Source: Pelagibius sp036570545 (lineage in GTDB: Bacteria > Pseudomonadota > Alphaproteobacteria > Kiloniellales > Kiloniellaceae). Taken from it: DNA of 64,000 nucleotides. Positions 35,030 to 43,683 of the stretch are shown one piece after another. Position numbers and translations under genes: made by a program. Position 1 is the stretch's first letter; every line of letters begins with the position of its first letter. The notes below the pieces were generated by a model. It had not been told where the DNA came from and searched no databases. It worked only from the letters and a program-made list of their open reading frames with translations. The DNA lies in contig DATCXZ010000054.1 of assembly GCA_036570545.1 (NCBI GenBank), forward strand, positions 1-64,000, written 5' to 3'.

Positions 35030-35932
35030 TCAGTTCCGCCGAAGCAGAGTGTAGTAGACCTTGAGGGCGCGGCTCGACAGGTTTGGCATCAGGTTCTCCC
35101 GTTCATAGCCGAAGAGTTCCAGCGTCTCTCCCGCCAGTTGCTCGAAGAGGATGCGCTCGGCCTTGGAGAGTTTCGTGCGCCACTTCCCCAGCTGCGCCGG
35201 GTCCGGCGGCCGGACCGAGTTGCGGTGCCACTTCAGGCTTTCTGTCGGCACCACGTCCTTTGCGTCCTCCGAATAGTCCAGCATGCCGGAATCGTAGGGC
35301 TCGTCGATGAAGGCGCAGATCTGGCGCAGAATCGCCTCAGGACGGCAGACAAGATCTTCGTAGCGCACTTCGAGGAAATCGTCGCCGAGCACCGCGCCCA
35401 CTTTGTGGGCGATGGTGGTCTTCCACTGCCAATCCAACACCAGCTTCGGCAGGTTCCCAGACATCCACTCGATCGACCTCTGCGACAGGACGACATCGCG
35501 GCCGTCTCGCACCAGGTGGACGATCTTTGCGTCTGGAAAGACGCGACGGATAATGTCGATGTCGGGCGTGTAGAAGGGGGTCTTGTCGCCCCAGCGCGGC
35601 TTGCCCTGCGCATCCGCGTAGCAGCGGAAGATGGCATCCACGAAGTCCCGATAGTCGCGGATCGGTCGGGCAAGAATCGCGTCGGGATCGGCGACCAGCT
35701 TGCCGCGCTGGACAAGCGGGTGCCGCATGACGTCGGCAAGCAGCTTGCGGGCGTTGTCCTTCTGGCCGAGATCGCCGTACTGCGACAGCCTCCGGAAGCA
35801 GATCGTGATGAAGGCGCTCTCGTGCGGGATCGAAAGACTGGGGTGGTTGTTCAGCATCAGCCGCAACATGGTCGTGCCCGACCGCTGCGAGCCGAGCAGG
35901 AAAACCGGCGGCTTCGCTGTCTGCTCGCTCAT
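35030..35932 (-). CDS. Sulfotransferase family protein (2 of 3)
   Basis: Predicted 300-residue PAPS-dependent sulfotransferase. The phosphosulfate loop is LLGSQRSGTTMLRLML (about residues 12-27), and IVHLVRDGRDVVLSQ (about 137-151) is the 3'-phosphate motif; LDWQWKTT and VRYEDLV follow as in classical bacterial members. Its start codon overlaps the stop of the methyltransferase (ATGA at 35929-35932), so it is part of a tightly coupled operon that also includes sulfotransferase 3 and a heparinase-like gene. Confidence 0.88.
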   Translation of the reverse strand: MSEQTAKPPVFLLGSQRSGTTMLRLMLNNHPSLSIPHESAFITICFRRLSQYGDLGQKDNARKLLADVMRHPLVQRGKLVADPDAILARPIRDYRDFVDAIFRCYADAQGKPRWGDKTPFYTPDIDIIRRVFPDAKIVHLVRDGRDVVLSQRSIEWMSGNLPKLVLDWQWKTTIAHKVGAVLGDDFLEVRYEDLVCRPEAILRQICAFIDEPYDSGMLDYSEDAKDVVPTESLKWHRNSVRPPDPAQLGKWRTKLSKAERILFEQLAGETLELFGYERENLMPNLSSRALKVYYTLLRRN

Positions 35933-36696
35933 GGAGCGCCTTGCTCCGCCGCATCACGCGCCGGCGCCGGTCCGGCATCGCGCAGGCATTGCACAACCAG
36001 CGCCCTCTTGACGCCATCGGGCCGGATGACGATCTCGCTCACCATCATCGCCGACTCGGCGATCTGCTTTTGGATGCGCGCCAGCGGCGGATAGGCTGCG
36101 TTGCAGTAGTAGCGCGGCACCAGCGGCAGCCCGCTATAACGAGTCACGAGCTTGCGCAGGGCCATGCGGCGGCCGAAGCGGCTGTCGGCCTCGTTATCGA
36201 AGATCACGGCGACGCCGCCGGGCGCCAGCGCTGCCACCATCCGCCGGCAGGTCGCCGCCTGCGCGGCACGCGGAAGCTGCTGCACGACATCGTAGGTGAA
36301 GACGAGGTCGAAGCCACCGCTGAGGCCTTCGAAGCTGTAGCTCTTGCGCTCGAGCAGATTGCCCGGCCTGAGGTCCGCCGGTGCAGCGCGGTCACGCAGT
36401 TTCTCTCGTGCCACCTCGACCATGCGGGGCGAGAGATCGAAGCCACAGAGTCGAGCATCTGTCAGCCCGTGCGTGACCAACTGCGCCTGCAGGAAGGCAA
36501 GCCAGGCCCCCGTTCCGCAGCCGCAGTCGAGCACTGCCGGCCGCGGCTTGCGACGCAGCCGGGGGAGAACGCCGCCGAGCACCTCGGCCACGAAGCGCTT
36601 CGCCCCCGGGGCATGATCGAAGCCGACATCGTAAACGCCGCTGTCGACTAGGCTGTCGAAGCTCTTCCTCTGGCGTTCGAGCAGGCGATGGCTCAC
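35929..36696 (-). CDS. SAM-dependent methyltransferase
   Basis: Predicted class I methyltransferase of 255 residues, starting at a GTG (36696) that overlaps the sulfotransferase 3 stop (GTGA), with GGGAGGGG upstream. The SAM-binding loop is VLDCGCGTGAWLAFLQ (about residues 58-73), then CGFDLSPRMVE and a GGFDLVFTYDVVQQLP segment typical of small-molecule methyltransferases. The substrate may be a sugar, uronic acid or carrier group of the polymer; nothing in the sequence shows which. Confidence 0.85.
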   Translation of the reverse strand: MSHRLLERQRKSFDSLVDSGVYDVGFDHAPGAKRFVAEVLGGVLPRLRRKPRPAVLDCGCGTGAWLAFLQAQLVTHGLTDARLCGFDLSPRMVEVAREKLRDRAAPADLRPGNLLERKSYSFEGLSGGFDLVFTYDVVQQLPRAAQAATCRRMVAALAPGGVAVIFDNEADSRFGRRMALRKLVTRYSGLPLVPRYYCNAAYPPLARIQKQIAESAMMVSEIVIRPDGVKRALVVQCLRDAGPAPARDAAEQGAP

Positions 36697-37772
36697 GAGC
36701 TCCCCTCCCGCGAGCGGCCGGCCTGCCGCTCGAGCAGGGAGCGCTGCCGCAATCCCAGGCGCCTGCGAAGTCGGCGGGACCGCCCCCCTTGATCGAGGTG
36801 ATACCACAGATCGAGAGCATAGGCCGATGCGGTCTTCGGAACCCTGTCGTAAGCCTCGTAGCCCCAGTCCTTCAGCGTCTGGCCCGCGATCCCCTCGAAC
36901 ACGATGCGCTGGCTGCCGGTCATGCGCCGGCGCCACTGGCCGACTTTGGACTCCTGCGGCGGGCGCGAGATCGCCGGCCACAGCCAGCGCCGGTTGTCCG
37001 GTATCTTCTCTTCCACCATCTCCCCGTAGCACAGCATGCGGTCGTCGTAAGGCAGGCTGAGGAAGGCGCAGAGCCGCTCCAGCGTCGCGCCGGTACCGAG
37101 GACGAGGTCCTCGAAGCGCACGGTCATGTAGCGCGCAGCGCCAAGGATCCGCCCCATCTTGGCGTTGGTGGTCGTGCGGTTGACCCAGGCGCGGGCGCAT
37201 TCCGCGATGTTCCCCGCGCCGTAGGGCATGGTCTGATGCGACAGCGCCACATCGCGGCCGTCGCGAATGATGTGGAGAAAGCGGGCCTGCGGGAACCAGC
37301 TATTCACCAGGTCCATGTGGTCGAGCGTTGCGATGTCGACGTTGGCCCAGCACGGCTTGCCCTTGGCCTCGGCATAGGCCGCATGGAAGCGCGCGACCAC
37401 TGCGCCGTAGTCGCCGACCGGCAGGCCGGCCAGCAGCTCCATACGGTCGAGCGCGGCATCCCACAACCGGATGCGCTCGTGCGCGAGGATGGCATCGACC
37501 AGGCGGACGACATCGTCTCCGGTGGCGAGGCCGTTGAAGTCCCGAGGCAGGCGCCGGGCGAAGTCGGTCCACATGCCGGTGGTCGCCAGCGGCACGGCCA
37601 CCAGCGGATGGGCACCGATGATCATCGACAGCAGGGTCGTGCCGCTACGCTCCATCCCGAAGAGGAAGGTGGGCGTCGCCGTCGCTGCGACGCCGGGCGC
37701 CACACGCCCTGGCGCCGGCTGCGGCGGCGGCGGAGTGTCGGCGGATCGACCGGGGAAAGCTGCAGCGGTCAT
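36693..37772 (-). CDS. Sulfotransferase family protein (3 of 3)
   Basis: Predicted 359-residue PAPS-dependent sulfotransferase. After a Pro-rich head of about 35 residues come FLFGMERSGTTLLSMII and FLHIIRDGRDVALSH, the two cofactor motifs, then VRFEDLVLGTGATLERLCAFL. The start is the ATG at 37772, which overlaps the heparinase-like gene stop (ATGA). The C-terminus is Arg-rich. With the other two sulfotransferases it points to a sulfated polysaccharide. Confidence 0.87.
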   Translation of the reverse strand: MTAAAFPGRSADTPPPPQPAPGRVAPGVAATATPTFLFGMERSGTTLLSMIIGAHPLVAVPLATTGMWTDFARRLPRDFNGLATGDDVVRLVDAILAHERIRLWDAALDRMELLAGLPVGDYGAVVARFHAAYAEAKGKPCWANVDIATLDHMDLVNSWFPQARFLHIIRDGRDVALSHQTMPYGAGNIAECARAWVNRTTTNAKMGRILGAARYMTVRFEDLVLGTGATLERLCAFLSLPYDDRMLCYGEMVEEKIPDNRRWLWPAISRPPQESKVGQWRRRMTGSQRIVFEGIAGQTLKDWGYEAYDRVPKTASAYALDLWYHLDQGGRSRRLRRRLGLRQRSLLERQAGRSREGSS

Positions 37773-40120
37773 GTCGGGCGCTGTCCCTGCCCGGGCGGTT
37801 CCCAAAGCCCGCAGAGGCCGTCCTCGTCGGCATAGCCCGCCACCTGCCGCCAGCCGGCCGCCGGCCGCAGCGGCTCCGCTGCCGAGAGGGCGACGTCGAG
37901 GTTCACGCAGGCCAGGCTCCGCAGCCCGAGAGCGCCGATCCGGCGGCAATGGTCGCCGGAGAACTCGAGCCACAGGGCGTCGCCGTCGAACTCCAGATCC
38001 AGCACACGGGACGGCAGGGCACCGGAAAAGCCACCGAAGACGGCGACGATGTCGATGCCTTGGTGGCGGACCACCACGGCGGTGCCTTCGGCTACCGCCT
38101 CTGCCGCCACCTTCGGAAGATTATCATCCTCGGCGAGACCGATGGCGAAGGCCAGGGCGCGCGCTTCGGGCTGCAGCCGGCAGATGATCTGCGGCGCCGC
38201 CTCCAGTTCTCCGTAGCGGCGGGAGAGCCAGCCTGCGCCGGGAGACGGCGAGCCTGAGGCACAGTCCATCGCGGCGACGCCCTCGGAAGCACAGAGATAG
38301 GCCGAGACCCCGCCGAGATCTGCCGTCACCTGCCGCGCCGCGCGCCGCGCCACCACAGCTTCCGGCGCGAGCTGCCAATGGCACGCCACCTCCGCGTCGC
38401 ACGGCAAGCCGGGCGGGCGATCGTAGACGAGCGTCGGCCATCCCGCGACCCGCAGCACCCCGCGCCGCCAGCCATTCAGGCCGCCGGCCTCCTCCAACCG
38501 GCCTTCGGCCCAGATGGCCGTTCCCTCGAAGCTGCGCCAGCGGGTGGTCACGCGCGCACCGGCCTCGCTGCCGCGAAAGCGTCCCAGCGCCACGCCGAGA
38601 GGGTCGTGCCCGCGCAACACCGGGCCGTTGTGGGCGGCGGGGCTGCGGAAATAGCGCCGCGGGCTGTCCGGGCCACCGCGCGGCGGCGGCGCGATGGCCG
38701 CATAGGAGTAGGTGCCGGCAGGCTCCAGCACGCGCCGCCCCTGCGCGGTCCAATAGACCGACAGCAGATCGGACATGGTGTGGCCCGGATGCACCGCGGA
38801 GCCCGGTGCCGGGCCGCCGCGGAACAGGAGGCAGTCGTCCCTGTCGTCGTCGCGGAAGGCGACGTAGCCGCCGAGGGGAAAGGCGGCGACATTCCCGACC
38901 GGCTCCAGCGCGCGCGGCAGCCGCAGTGGAAGGCTTATCGAGCGCAGCGCAGCCAGTAGCCAATACGCCCGTTCCGCGCCGGCTGCCGTCGCCGCCGTCT
39001 CTGGGAACGCAGGTTCGAACAGCGCGCTATAGAGGATCCGCCAGCCGCCCGCGCCGCCGGCGTCGAGCGGCAGCAGGGGATCGTCGGTGCTGTCACCCAG
39101 CGCAAAGCCGGAGCCGTTCCGCGTCGCCAGGGTCGCCTGAAACCGCAGGGCGCAGCCGATCCGCGTCAGCGCCTCGGCGTCCGGGGACTCGCCGCGCCGC
39201 AGTGCTATAACGACGTAGGCGAGAGCCAGCTCGCAGCCCAGTTCATGATAATGCAGGGACTGCTCGAAGTTCGTGCCGTCGGCCTGGAACTGCCGGGCGA
39301 ACTCCGCAAGCCACGCCCGCTCCGCCGCCGCGAGGTCGCCCGCCTCCGGGACCAGCTCAGGATAGCAGGCGGCGAGGAACCAGGCGGCGAAGCGGTCGGC
39401 GAGCAGGTGATTGTTGCCGACGGACCGGCCGAGCCGCGGCAGCAGGTAGCGACAGTCGGCCGCGACGATGCGAAAGAGTTGAAGGCAGACTTCGGCCGCC
39501 GTCCTGTCGCCCTGCTCCGCCTTGGCGACAAGGAAGGGCATCGCCCAGGCGATCGCGACCTGCCGATGGATCATGACCAGGTTCGAGAAATAGGCATCTT
39601 CGGCGAGACCTGCCGTCTCGACCTGGCGGATCCAGCGCGCGAGCGCCCGCTGCAGCGCCGGCAGGCACTCGGCACCGAGGCAGGACGCCATCGCCAGGCG
39701 CGGCAGGAAGCCGAAACGGTGAGGGCGCAGACGATAGAGCCGGTCATCGTGGACGTCCATCGGCAGGACCGACCAGTCGAGGTCGCCAAGCGGCGGCGCC
39801 ATCCCCGCATAGACCGGGAGCCCCTGCGTGCAAACGCACGCGGCCTCCTCGAGCAGAGCCCGGCGCCATCCCGGCCTGTTGTCGTCATAATCCGCAACCG
39901 CCGCCTGCGCCTCATCAGCCGTCAGGAAGCCCGCCCCCGCAGGGCGCGCGCGAAAGAACTGCACGGCCAGCGCCGCATCGGAGGTGGCGGCGCTTGCGCG
40001 CAGGGCCGCCCGCAGCAGATCCAGCCGACCGAGACCCGGTGGCGGAGTAGCGGGCGGACGCGGCATCGAGCGTCTCATAGAGCGCCCAAATCCACTTAGA
40101 TAATCCAGCGCGAGTTTCAT
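37769..40120 (-). CDS. Heparinase II/III-like protein
   Basis: Predicted 783-residue protein of the heparinase II/III-like family: an alpha/alpha toroid of about 400 residues (with GRSVGNNHLLADRFAAW, which places the conserved Asn-His-His type site, and FEQSLHYHELG) followed by a beta-sandwich half (HPGHTMSDLLSVYW, RVLRVAGWPTLVYDRPPGLP). Such proteins are lyases or structural partners in many exopolysaccharide loci. No signal peptide is visible, so it may act in the cytoplasm or be incompletely started. The ATG at 40120 is the best in-frame start; others at residues 15 and 19 are possible. It heads the operon with the sulfotransferases and methyltransferase. Confidence 0.75.
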   Translation of the reverse strand: MKLALDYLSGFGRSMRRSMPRPPATPPPGLGRLDLLRAALRASAATSDAALAVQFFRARPAGAGFLTADEAQAAVADYDDNRPGWRRALLEEAACVCTQGLPVYAGMAPPLGDLDWSVLPMDVHDDRLYRLRPHRFGFLPRLAMASCLGAECLPALQRALARWIRQVETAGLAEDAYFSNLVMIHRQVAIAWAMPFLVAKAEQGDRTAAEVCLQLFRIVAADCRYLLPRLGRSVGNNHLLADRFAAWFLAACYPELVPEAGDLAAAERAWLAEFARQFQADGTNFEQSLHYHELGCELALAYVVIALRRGESPDAEALTRIGCALRFQATLATRNGSGFALGDSTDDPLLPLDAGGAGGWRILYSALFEPAFPETAATAAGAERAYWLLAALRSISLPLRLPRALEPVGNVAAFPLGGYVAFRDDDRDDCLLFRGGPAPGSAVHPGHTMSDLLSVYWTAQGRRVLEPAGTYSYAAIAPPPRGGPDSPRRYFRSPAAHNGPVLRGHDPLGVALGRFRGSEAGARVTTRWRSFEGTAIWAEGRLEEAGGLNGWRRGVLRVAGWPTLVYDRPPGLPCDAEVACHWQLAPEAVVARRAARQVTADLGGVSAYLCASEGVAAMDCASGSPSPGAGWLSRRYGELEAAPQIICRLQPEARALAFAIGLAEDDNLPKVAAEAVAEGTAVVVRHQGIDIVAVFGGFSGALPSRVLDLEFDGDALWLEFSGDHCRRIGALGLRSLACVNLDVALSAAEPLRPAAGWRQVAGYADEDGLCGLWEPPGQGQRPT

Positions 40121-40273
40121 AATTCGACGGGCCAAGCCATAGCCCCTGACAGTGAACCCCTTCCGTCCGTCAGCGCAACATGGGACGCAGGTCCCACGCA
40201 ATGCCGCAAGGATTCCAAGGGCCCGAGACGGCGGTTTGCCGCGAAAGGCAGGCTGTGCTATGCGGTATTGACT

Positions 40274-40831
40274 ATGATCCGCTGCAGCATTGGATTGATT
40301 ATCATCTGCATGCTGTTCGGCAGGCCGTCGCTGGCTGCCGATCTGCCGCTGCCGCGCACACCGATCTACGATTCGCACTCCCAGAGCTATTTCCAGCTCT
40401 TTGGCGACAATGTGCATCCGGGCAACTGGGAAGCCGCGCGCATCAGGGCGGCCCAGAAGTTCTACAAGGGGGTGCAGGGCCGCCTGGCCGTCGTCGACAG
40501 TGCGGAGACTCACGCCTTTCTGCTGCGGGCCTTCAAGCTCAACCGCCGCCACATCAGCGTGTGGATCGGCCTGCGGTACTGGTGCTCGGCGCGGTTGCTG
40601 CAGTGGGAAGACGGCCTGCCCTTTGCGCCGTCGGAGCCGGATCACTTCCGGCATTGGCATGCGAACTGGTCGCGCACGGACCAAGATGCCTGCTCCTTCT
40701 CCAAGTCCTCGAAAGTCGGCTTCGCGCCGGTCTACTACCGCACCATAGCGGGCCAGGCGCGCTGGCAGGCAGTCGGCGCGGCGAAGTATTTCGACTACTA
40801 TCTCGTCGAATTTCCGACCGGCGGAGAGTGA
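40274..40831 (+). CDS. Secreted C-type-lectin-like domain protein
   Basis: Predicted secreted protein of 185 residues. The signal peptide (SIGLIIICMLFGRPSLA, cut near AA-DLP) is followed by a domain with the C-type lectin-like order: AARIRAAQKFYKGVQGRLAVVDSAETHAFL, WIGLRYW, LQWEDGLPF, HWHANWS and a DQDACSF segment before the last strands. Only three cysteines are present after the signal peptide, so the classical disulfides are incomplete. The ATG at 40274 (an in-frame TTG at 40268 is possible) has a weak ribosome site. It may bind the polysaccharide outside the cell. Confidence 0.65.
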   Translation: MIRCSIGLIIICMLFGRPSLAADLPLPRTPIYDSHSQSYFQLFGDNVHPGNWEAARIRAAQKFYKGVQGRLAVVDSAETHAFLLRAFKLNRRHISVWIGLRYWCSARLLQWEDGLPFAPSEPDHFRHWHANWSRTDQDACSFSKSSKVGFAPVYYRTIAGQARWQAVGAAKYFDYYLVEFPTGGE

Positions 40832-40958
40832 CGCCGGCACCGCCGTTGCAAAGCGAAGAAAAGCTTTGACCCCTCAAGGAGATCCTGCAACCTAGTTCCT
40901 CCTGGCCGCGCTGGCTGTTGATGAGCCATTGCAGGCACATTCGGGGAGACTGGGCCTG

Positions 40959-42080
40959 ATGACGCGTCAGAAGATTCACCTTGTCGCCGCGGCCCGGCCC
41001 AACTTCATGAAGGTTGCGCCTCTCTACCACGTGCTGAAGCGGCAGGACTGGTGCGTGCCGGCACTGATCCATACCGGACAGCACTATGACGTCAACATGT
41101 CGGACAGCTTCTTTGCCGACCTCGGCCTGCCGGCGCCGGACCATCATCTCGGCGTCGGCAGCGGCTCGCATGCCGAGCAGACCGCCGCCGTCATGGTCGC
41201 CTACGAAAAGATCTGCCAGCAGCAGCGCCCGGACTGGACCGTCGTCGTCGGCGACGTGAATTCGACGCTGGCCTGCGCCCTGGTGGCGGCCAAGCTGTGC
41301 ATTCCCCTGGCCCACCTCGAGGCTGGCCTGCGCAGCAACGACCGCGGCATGCCGGAGGAGATCAACCGCATCGTGACCGACCGGCTGGCCGACCTGCTGT
41401 GGACGCCCTCGCCGGACGGCGATGATAACCTCATCGCCGAAGGCGTTCCGCCGGAACGCATCGAATTCGTCGGCAACATTATGATCGACGCCTTCGAGCT
41501 GCAGCGCCCGCAGATAGAAGCGCTACAGATGACCCGGCGGTTCGACGTCGAGCCCGGCCACTATGGCATCGTCACACTGCACCGCCCGTCCAACGTCGAC
41601 GATCGGACGAGCCTGACGCGAATCGTCGATGTTCTAGCTTCGGTATCGCGACGCCTGCCCCTCGTCTTCGCGGTGCATCCGCGCACCCGCGCCCGCCTGC
41701 GCGAGTTCGGACTGGCCACCTCCCTGGAGCGCCAGGAGCGCATCCGCCTTTCCGAGCCGCTGCGCTACAACGAGTTCATGAACCTGGTCTGCCACGCCAG
41801 GCTCGCGATCACCGATTCCGGCGGCATTCAGGAGGAGACCACCTACCTGAACATTCCCTGCCTGACGCTGCGCCCCAACACGGAGCGGCCGATCACGGTG
41901 ACACAAGGCACCAACCGCCTGGTGCGGCCGGAGACCCTGGGCGAGATGGTCGACCGCGCCTTGAACGGCGAGCTGAAGCCGGTGCATCGGCCGGCGCTGT
42001 GGGACGGCCGGACCGCCGAGCGGGTGGTGCAGAGCCTCTACCGACACTCGGTGCGCGAGCTGGCCGAGACCGTCGCATGA
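40959..42080 (+). CDS. wecB: UDP-N-acetylglucosamine 2-epimerase (non-hydrolysing)
   Basis: Predicted 373-residue cytoplasmic enzyme converting UDP-GlcNAc to UDP-ManNAc. Family motifs are in order: RPNFMKVAPLYHVL, HTGQHYD (about residue 43), GDVNST, LAHLEAGLRS, and the C-terminal DSGGIQEE with the UDP-binding loop. The start at 40959 follows a GGGGAG site; an earlier TTG at 40929 is unlikely. It is followed by a tandem repeat and the flippase gene. UDP-ManNAc could feed a ManNAc or ManNAcA residue of the repeat unit. Confidence 0.92.
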   Translation: MTRQKIHLVAAARPNFMKVAPLYHVLKRQDWCVPALIHTGQHYDVNMSDSFFADLGLPAPDHHLGVGSGSHAEQTAAVMVAYEKICQQQRPDWTVVVGDVNSTLACALVAAKLCIPLAHLEAGLRSNDRGMPEEINRIVTDRLADLLWTPSPDGDDNLIAEGVPPERIEFVGNIMIDAFELQRPQIEALQMTRRFDVEPGHYGIVTLHRPSNVDDRTSLTRIVDVLASVSRRLPLVFAVHPRTRARLREFGLATSLERQERIRLSEPLRYNEFMNLVCHARLAITDSGGIQEETTYLNIPCLTLRPNTERPITVTQGTNRLVRPETLGEMVDRALNGELKPVHRPALWDGRTAERVVQSLYRHSVRELAETVA

Positions 42081-42090
42081 CCGGCCACGG

Positions 42091-42135
42091 GTCGAGCGCC
42101 GGTTACGAGTCGAGCGCCGGTTACGGGTCGAGCGA
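42091..42135. repeat. 18-bp tandem repeat before the flippase gene
   Basis: Two full copies of GTCGAGCGCCGGTTACGR (42091-42108 and 42109-42126) and a half copy (42127-42135) fill the gap between wecB and the flippase; the last base is the first base of the flippase ATG. A copy-number change would alter the spacing between the two genes, and the unit length of 18 would keep reading phase if the frame ran through it. Confidence 0.7.
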
Positions 42136-43682
42136 TGGACTCTGACGGTCTTCCGACGTCGGGCGGCAGTCTCAACAGACGCATTGCCCGGGGTGCAGCC
42201 TGGATGGTCGGCCTGCACTTCGTCGACCGCTGCATCGGTTTCGTCAGCACCATCATCCTCGCCCGCCTGCTGGTGCCGGCGGATTTCGGTCTGGTGGCCA
42301 TCGCCATGGCGTTGGTGGCAGCGGTCAGCGTGTTCGGCGAGTTCGGCCTTGAGCTGGCGCTGATCCAGAACCAGAAAGCGCAGCGCAGTCACTATGATAC
42401 CGCCTGGACCCTCGGTCTGCTGCGCGGGCTGTGCGCCGCCGCGATTATCGCACTGCTGGCAGAGCCGCTGGCGGCGTTCTTCGATGACCCTCGCCTGGAA
42501 ACAGTCGTCCTCGTCCTCGCCCTCGCACCACTGCTGGAGGGCTTCTACAACATCGGCACCGTCGCCTTCCGAAAGAATCTTACCCTCGACAAGGAGTTCA
42601 TCTTCCAGCTCGTGCCGCGCCTGGCGGGCGTGATCGGCACCATCACTTTCGCCCTCATCTGGCGCGACTACTGGGCTCTCATCGTCGGCATGCTCGCCGG
42701 CAAGGCGATTCGGATGGCGATGAGCTACGTCATGCACAGCTTCCGCCCCCGGCTGTCGCTCGCCGCGGGGCGGGAGATCATGCACTTCTCGAAATGGATC
42801 CTGGTGACCGGCCTTGTGACCTTAGTCAATCGCCGGGGCGGCACCCTGCTGATCGCAAAGTTCCTCGATGCCTCGTCCGTGGGAACCTTTGCAATTGCCA
42901 GCCAGATCTCCAACATGGCGGCGGCGGAGCTCATCGCGCCGATCAAGCAGGTTCTGTTCCCCGGCTACGCGAGGATCGCGCATGATATCGCCCTGCTGCG
43001 CAAGGCGTTCCTCGACGCTTACGGCATTCTGGTGCTGGTGGCGCTGCCGGTCGCCATCGGTATCGGCCTCACGGCGCGGTACTTCGTGCCGCTGCTGCTC
43101 GGGCCGAAGTGGGTCCAGGCCGTTCCGGTGATCGAGATCCTCGTCATCAGCGGTGGCCTGCTCTCGCTCGCGAGTCATGTGAGGCCGATCTATCTCGCCC
43201 TGAACCGCCCCAAGCTGGGCGCCTATGCCTCGATCGGCCATGCTCTTGTCTACCTGCCGGCGCTCTACGTCGGACTGAGCGAGTACGGGCTTCTCGGCGC
43301 GGCCGTCGCCCACGCGATCGGCCAAGTCGTTGTGTTGATGGGCAGCCTGTACTTCATGCGCAGGCTGCTGTCAGTTACGTTCGGTGAGTTCATGCGGGCG
43401 ACCTGGCGGGCACTCACCGCCTGCCTGCTGATGATCGCCGCCGTTCTGGCATTGCGGTTCAATCCGCCGGTCCAGGGTGAGGGCGCGATCGTCGACGCCG
43501 TCCTGCTTGCCTGCTCGGTCGGCACCGGCGTCCTGGTGTATGTGGGCACCACCCTGCTGCTGTGGTGGACCTGCGGCCGCCCCCAGGACAGCGCCGAAGC
43601 CCACGTCATCACCATCGTCCGCGAGGCGCTGCGGCACCGCCGGCTGCCGGCCGGCACGCCCGCCGCAGGCAAGGGTGCCTGA
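42135..43682 (+). CDS. Wzx-type polysaccharide flippase
   Basis: Predicted integral membrane protein of 515 residues with about 14 helices, of the MOP/MATE-like family. The opening (ARGAAWMVGLHFVDRCIGFVSTIILARLL) and the LRPKF-type second half (LLGPKWVQAVPVIEILVISG) fit lipid-linked repeat-unit flippases. It sits between wecB and a glycosyltransferase and would move the finished repeat unit across the inner membrane. Expected as part of a Wzx/Wzy-type export route together with the ligase-type protein and the chain-length determinant. Confidence 0.88.
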   Translation: MDSDGLPTSGGSLNRRIARGAAWMVGLHFVDRCIGFVSTIILARLLVPADFGLVAIAMALVAAVSVFGEFGLELALIQNQKAQRSHYDTAWTLGLLRGLCAAAIIALLAEPLAAFFDDPRLETVVLVLALAPLLEGFYNIGTVAFRKNLTLDKEFIFQLVPRLAGVIGTITFALIWRDYWALIVGMLAGKAIRMAMSYVMHSFRPRLSLAAGREIMHFSKWILVTGLVTLVNRRGGTLLIAKFLDASSVGTFAIASQISNMAAAELIAPIKQVLFPGYARIAHDIALLRKAFLDAYGILVLVALPVAIGIGLTARYFVPLLLGPKWVQAVPVIEILVISGGLLSLASHVRPIYLALNRPKLGAYASIGHALVYLPALYVGLSEYGLLGAAVAHAIGQVVVLMGSLYFMRRLLSVTFGEFMRATWRALTACLLMIAAVLALRFNPPVQGEGAIVDAVLLACSVGTGVLVYVGTTLLLWWTCGRPQDSAEAHVITIVREALRHRRLPAGTPAAGKGA

Positions 43683-43683
43683 C

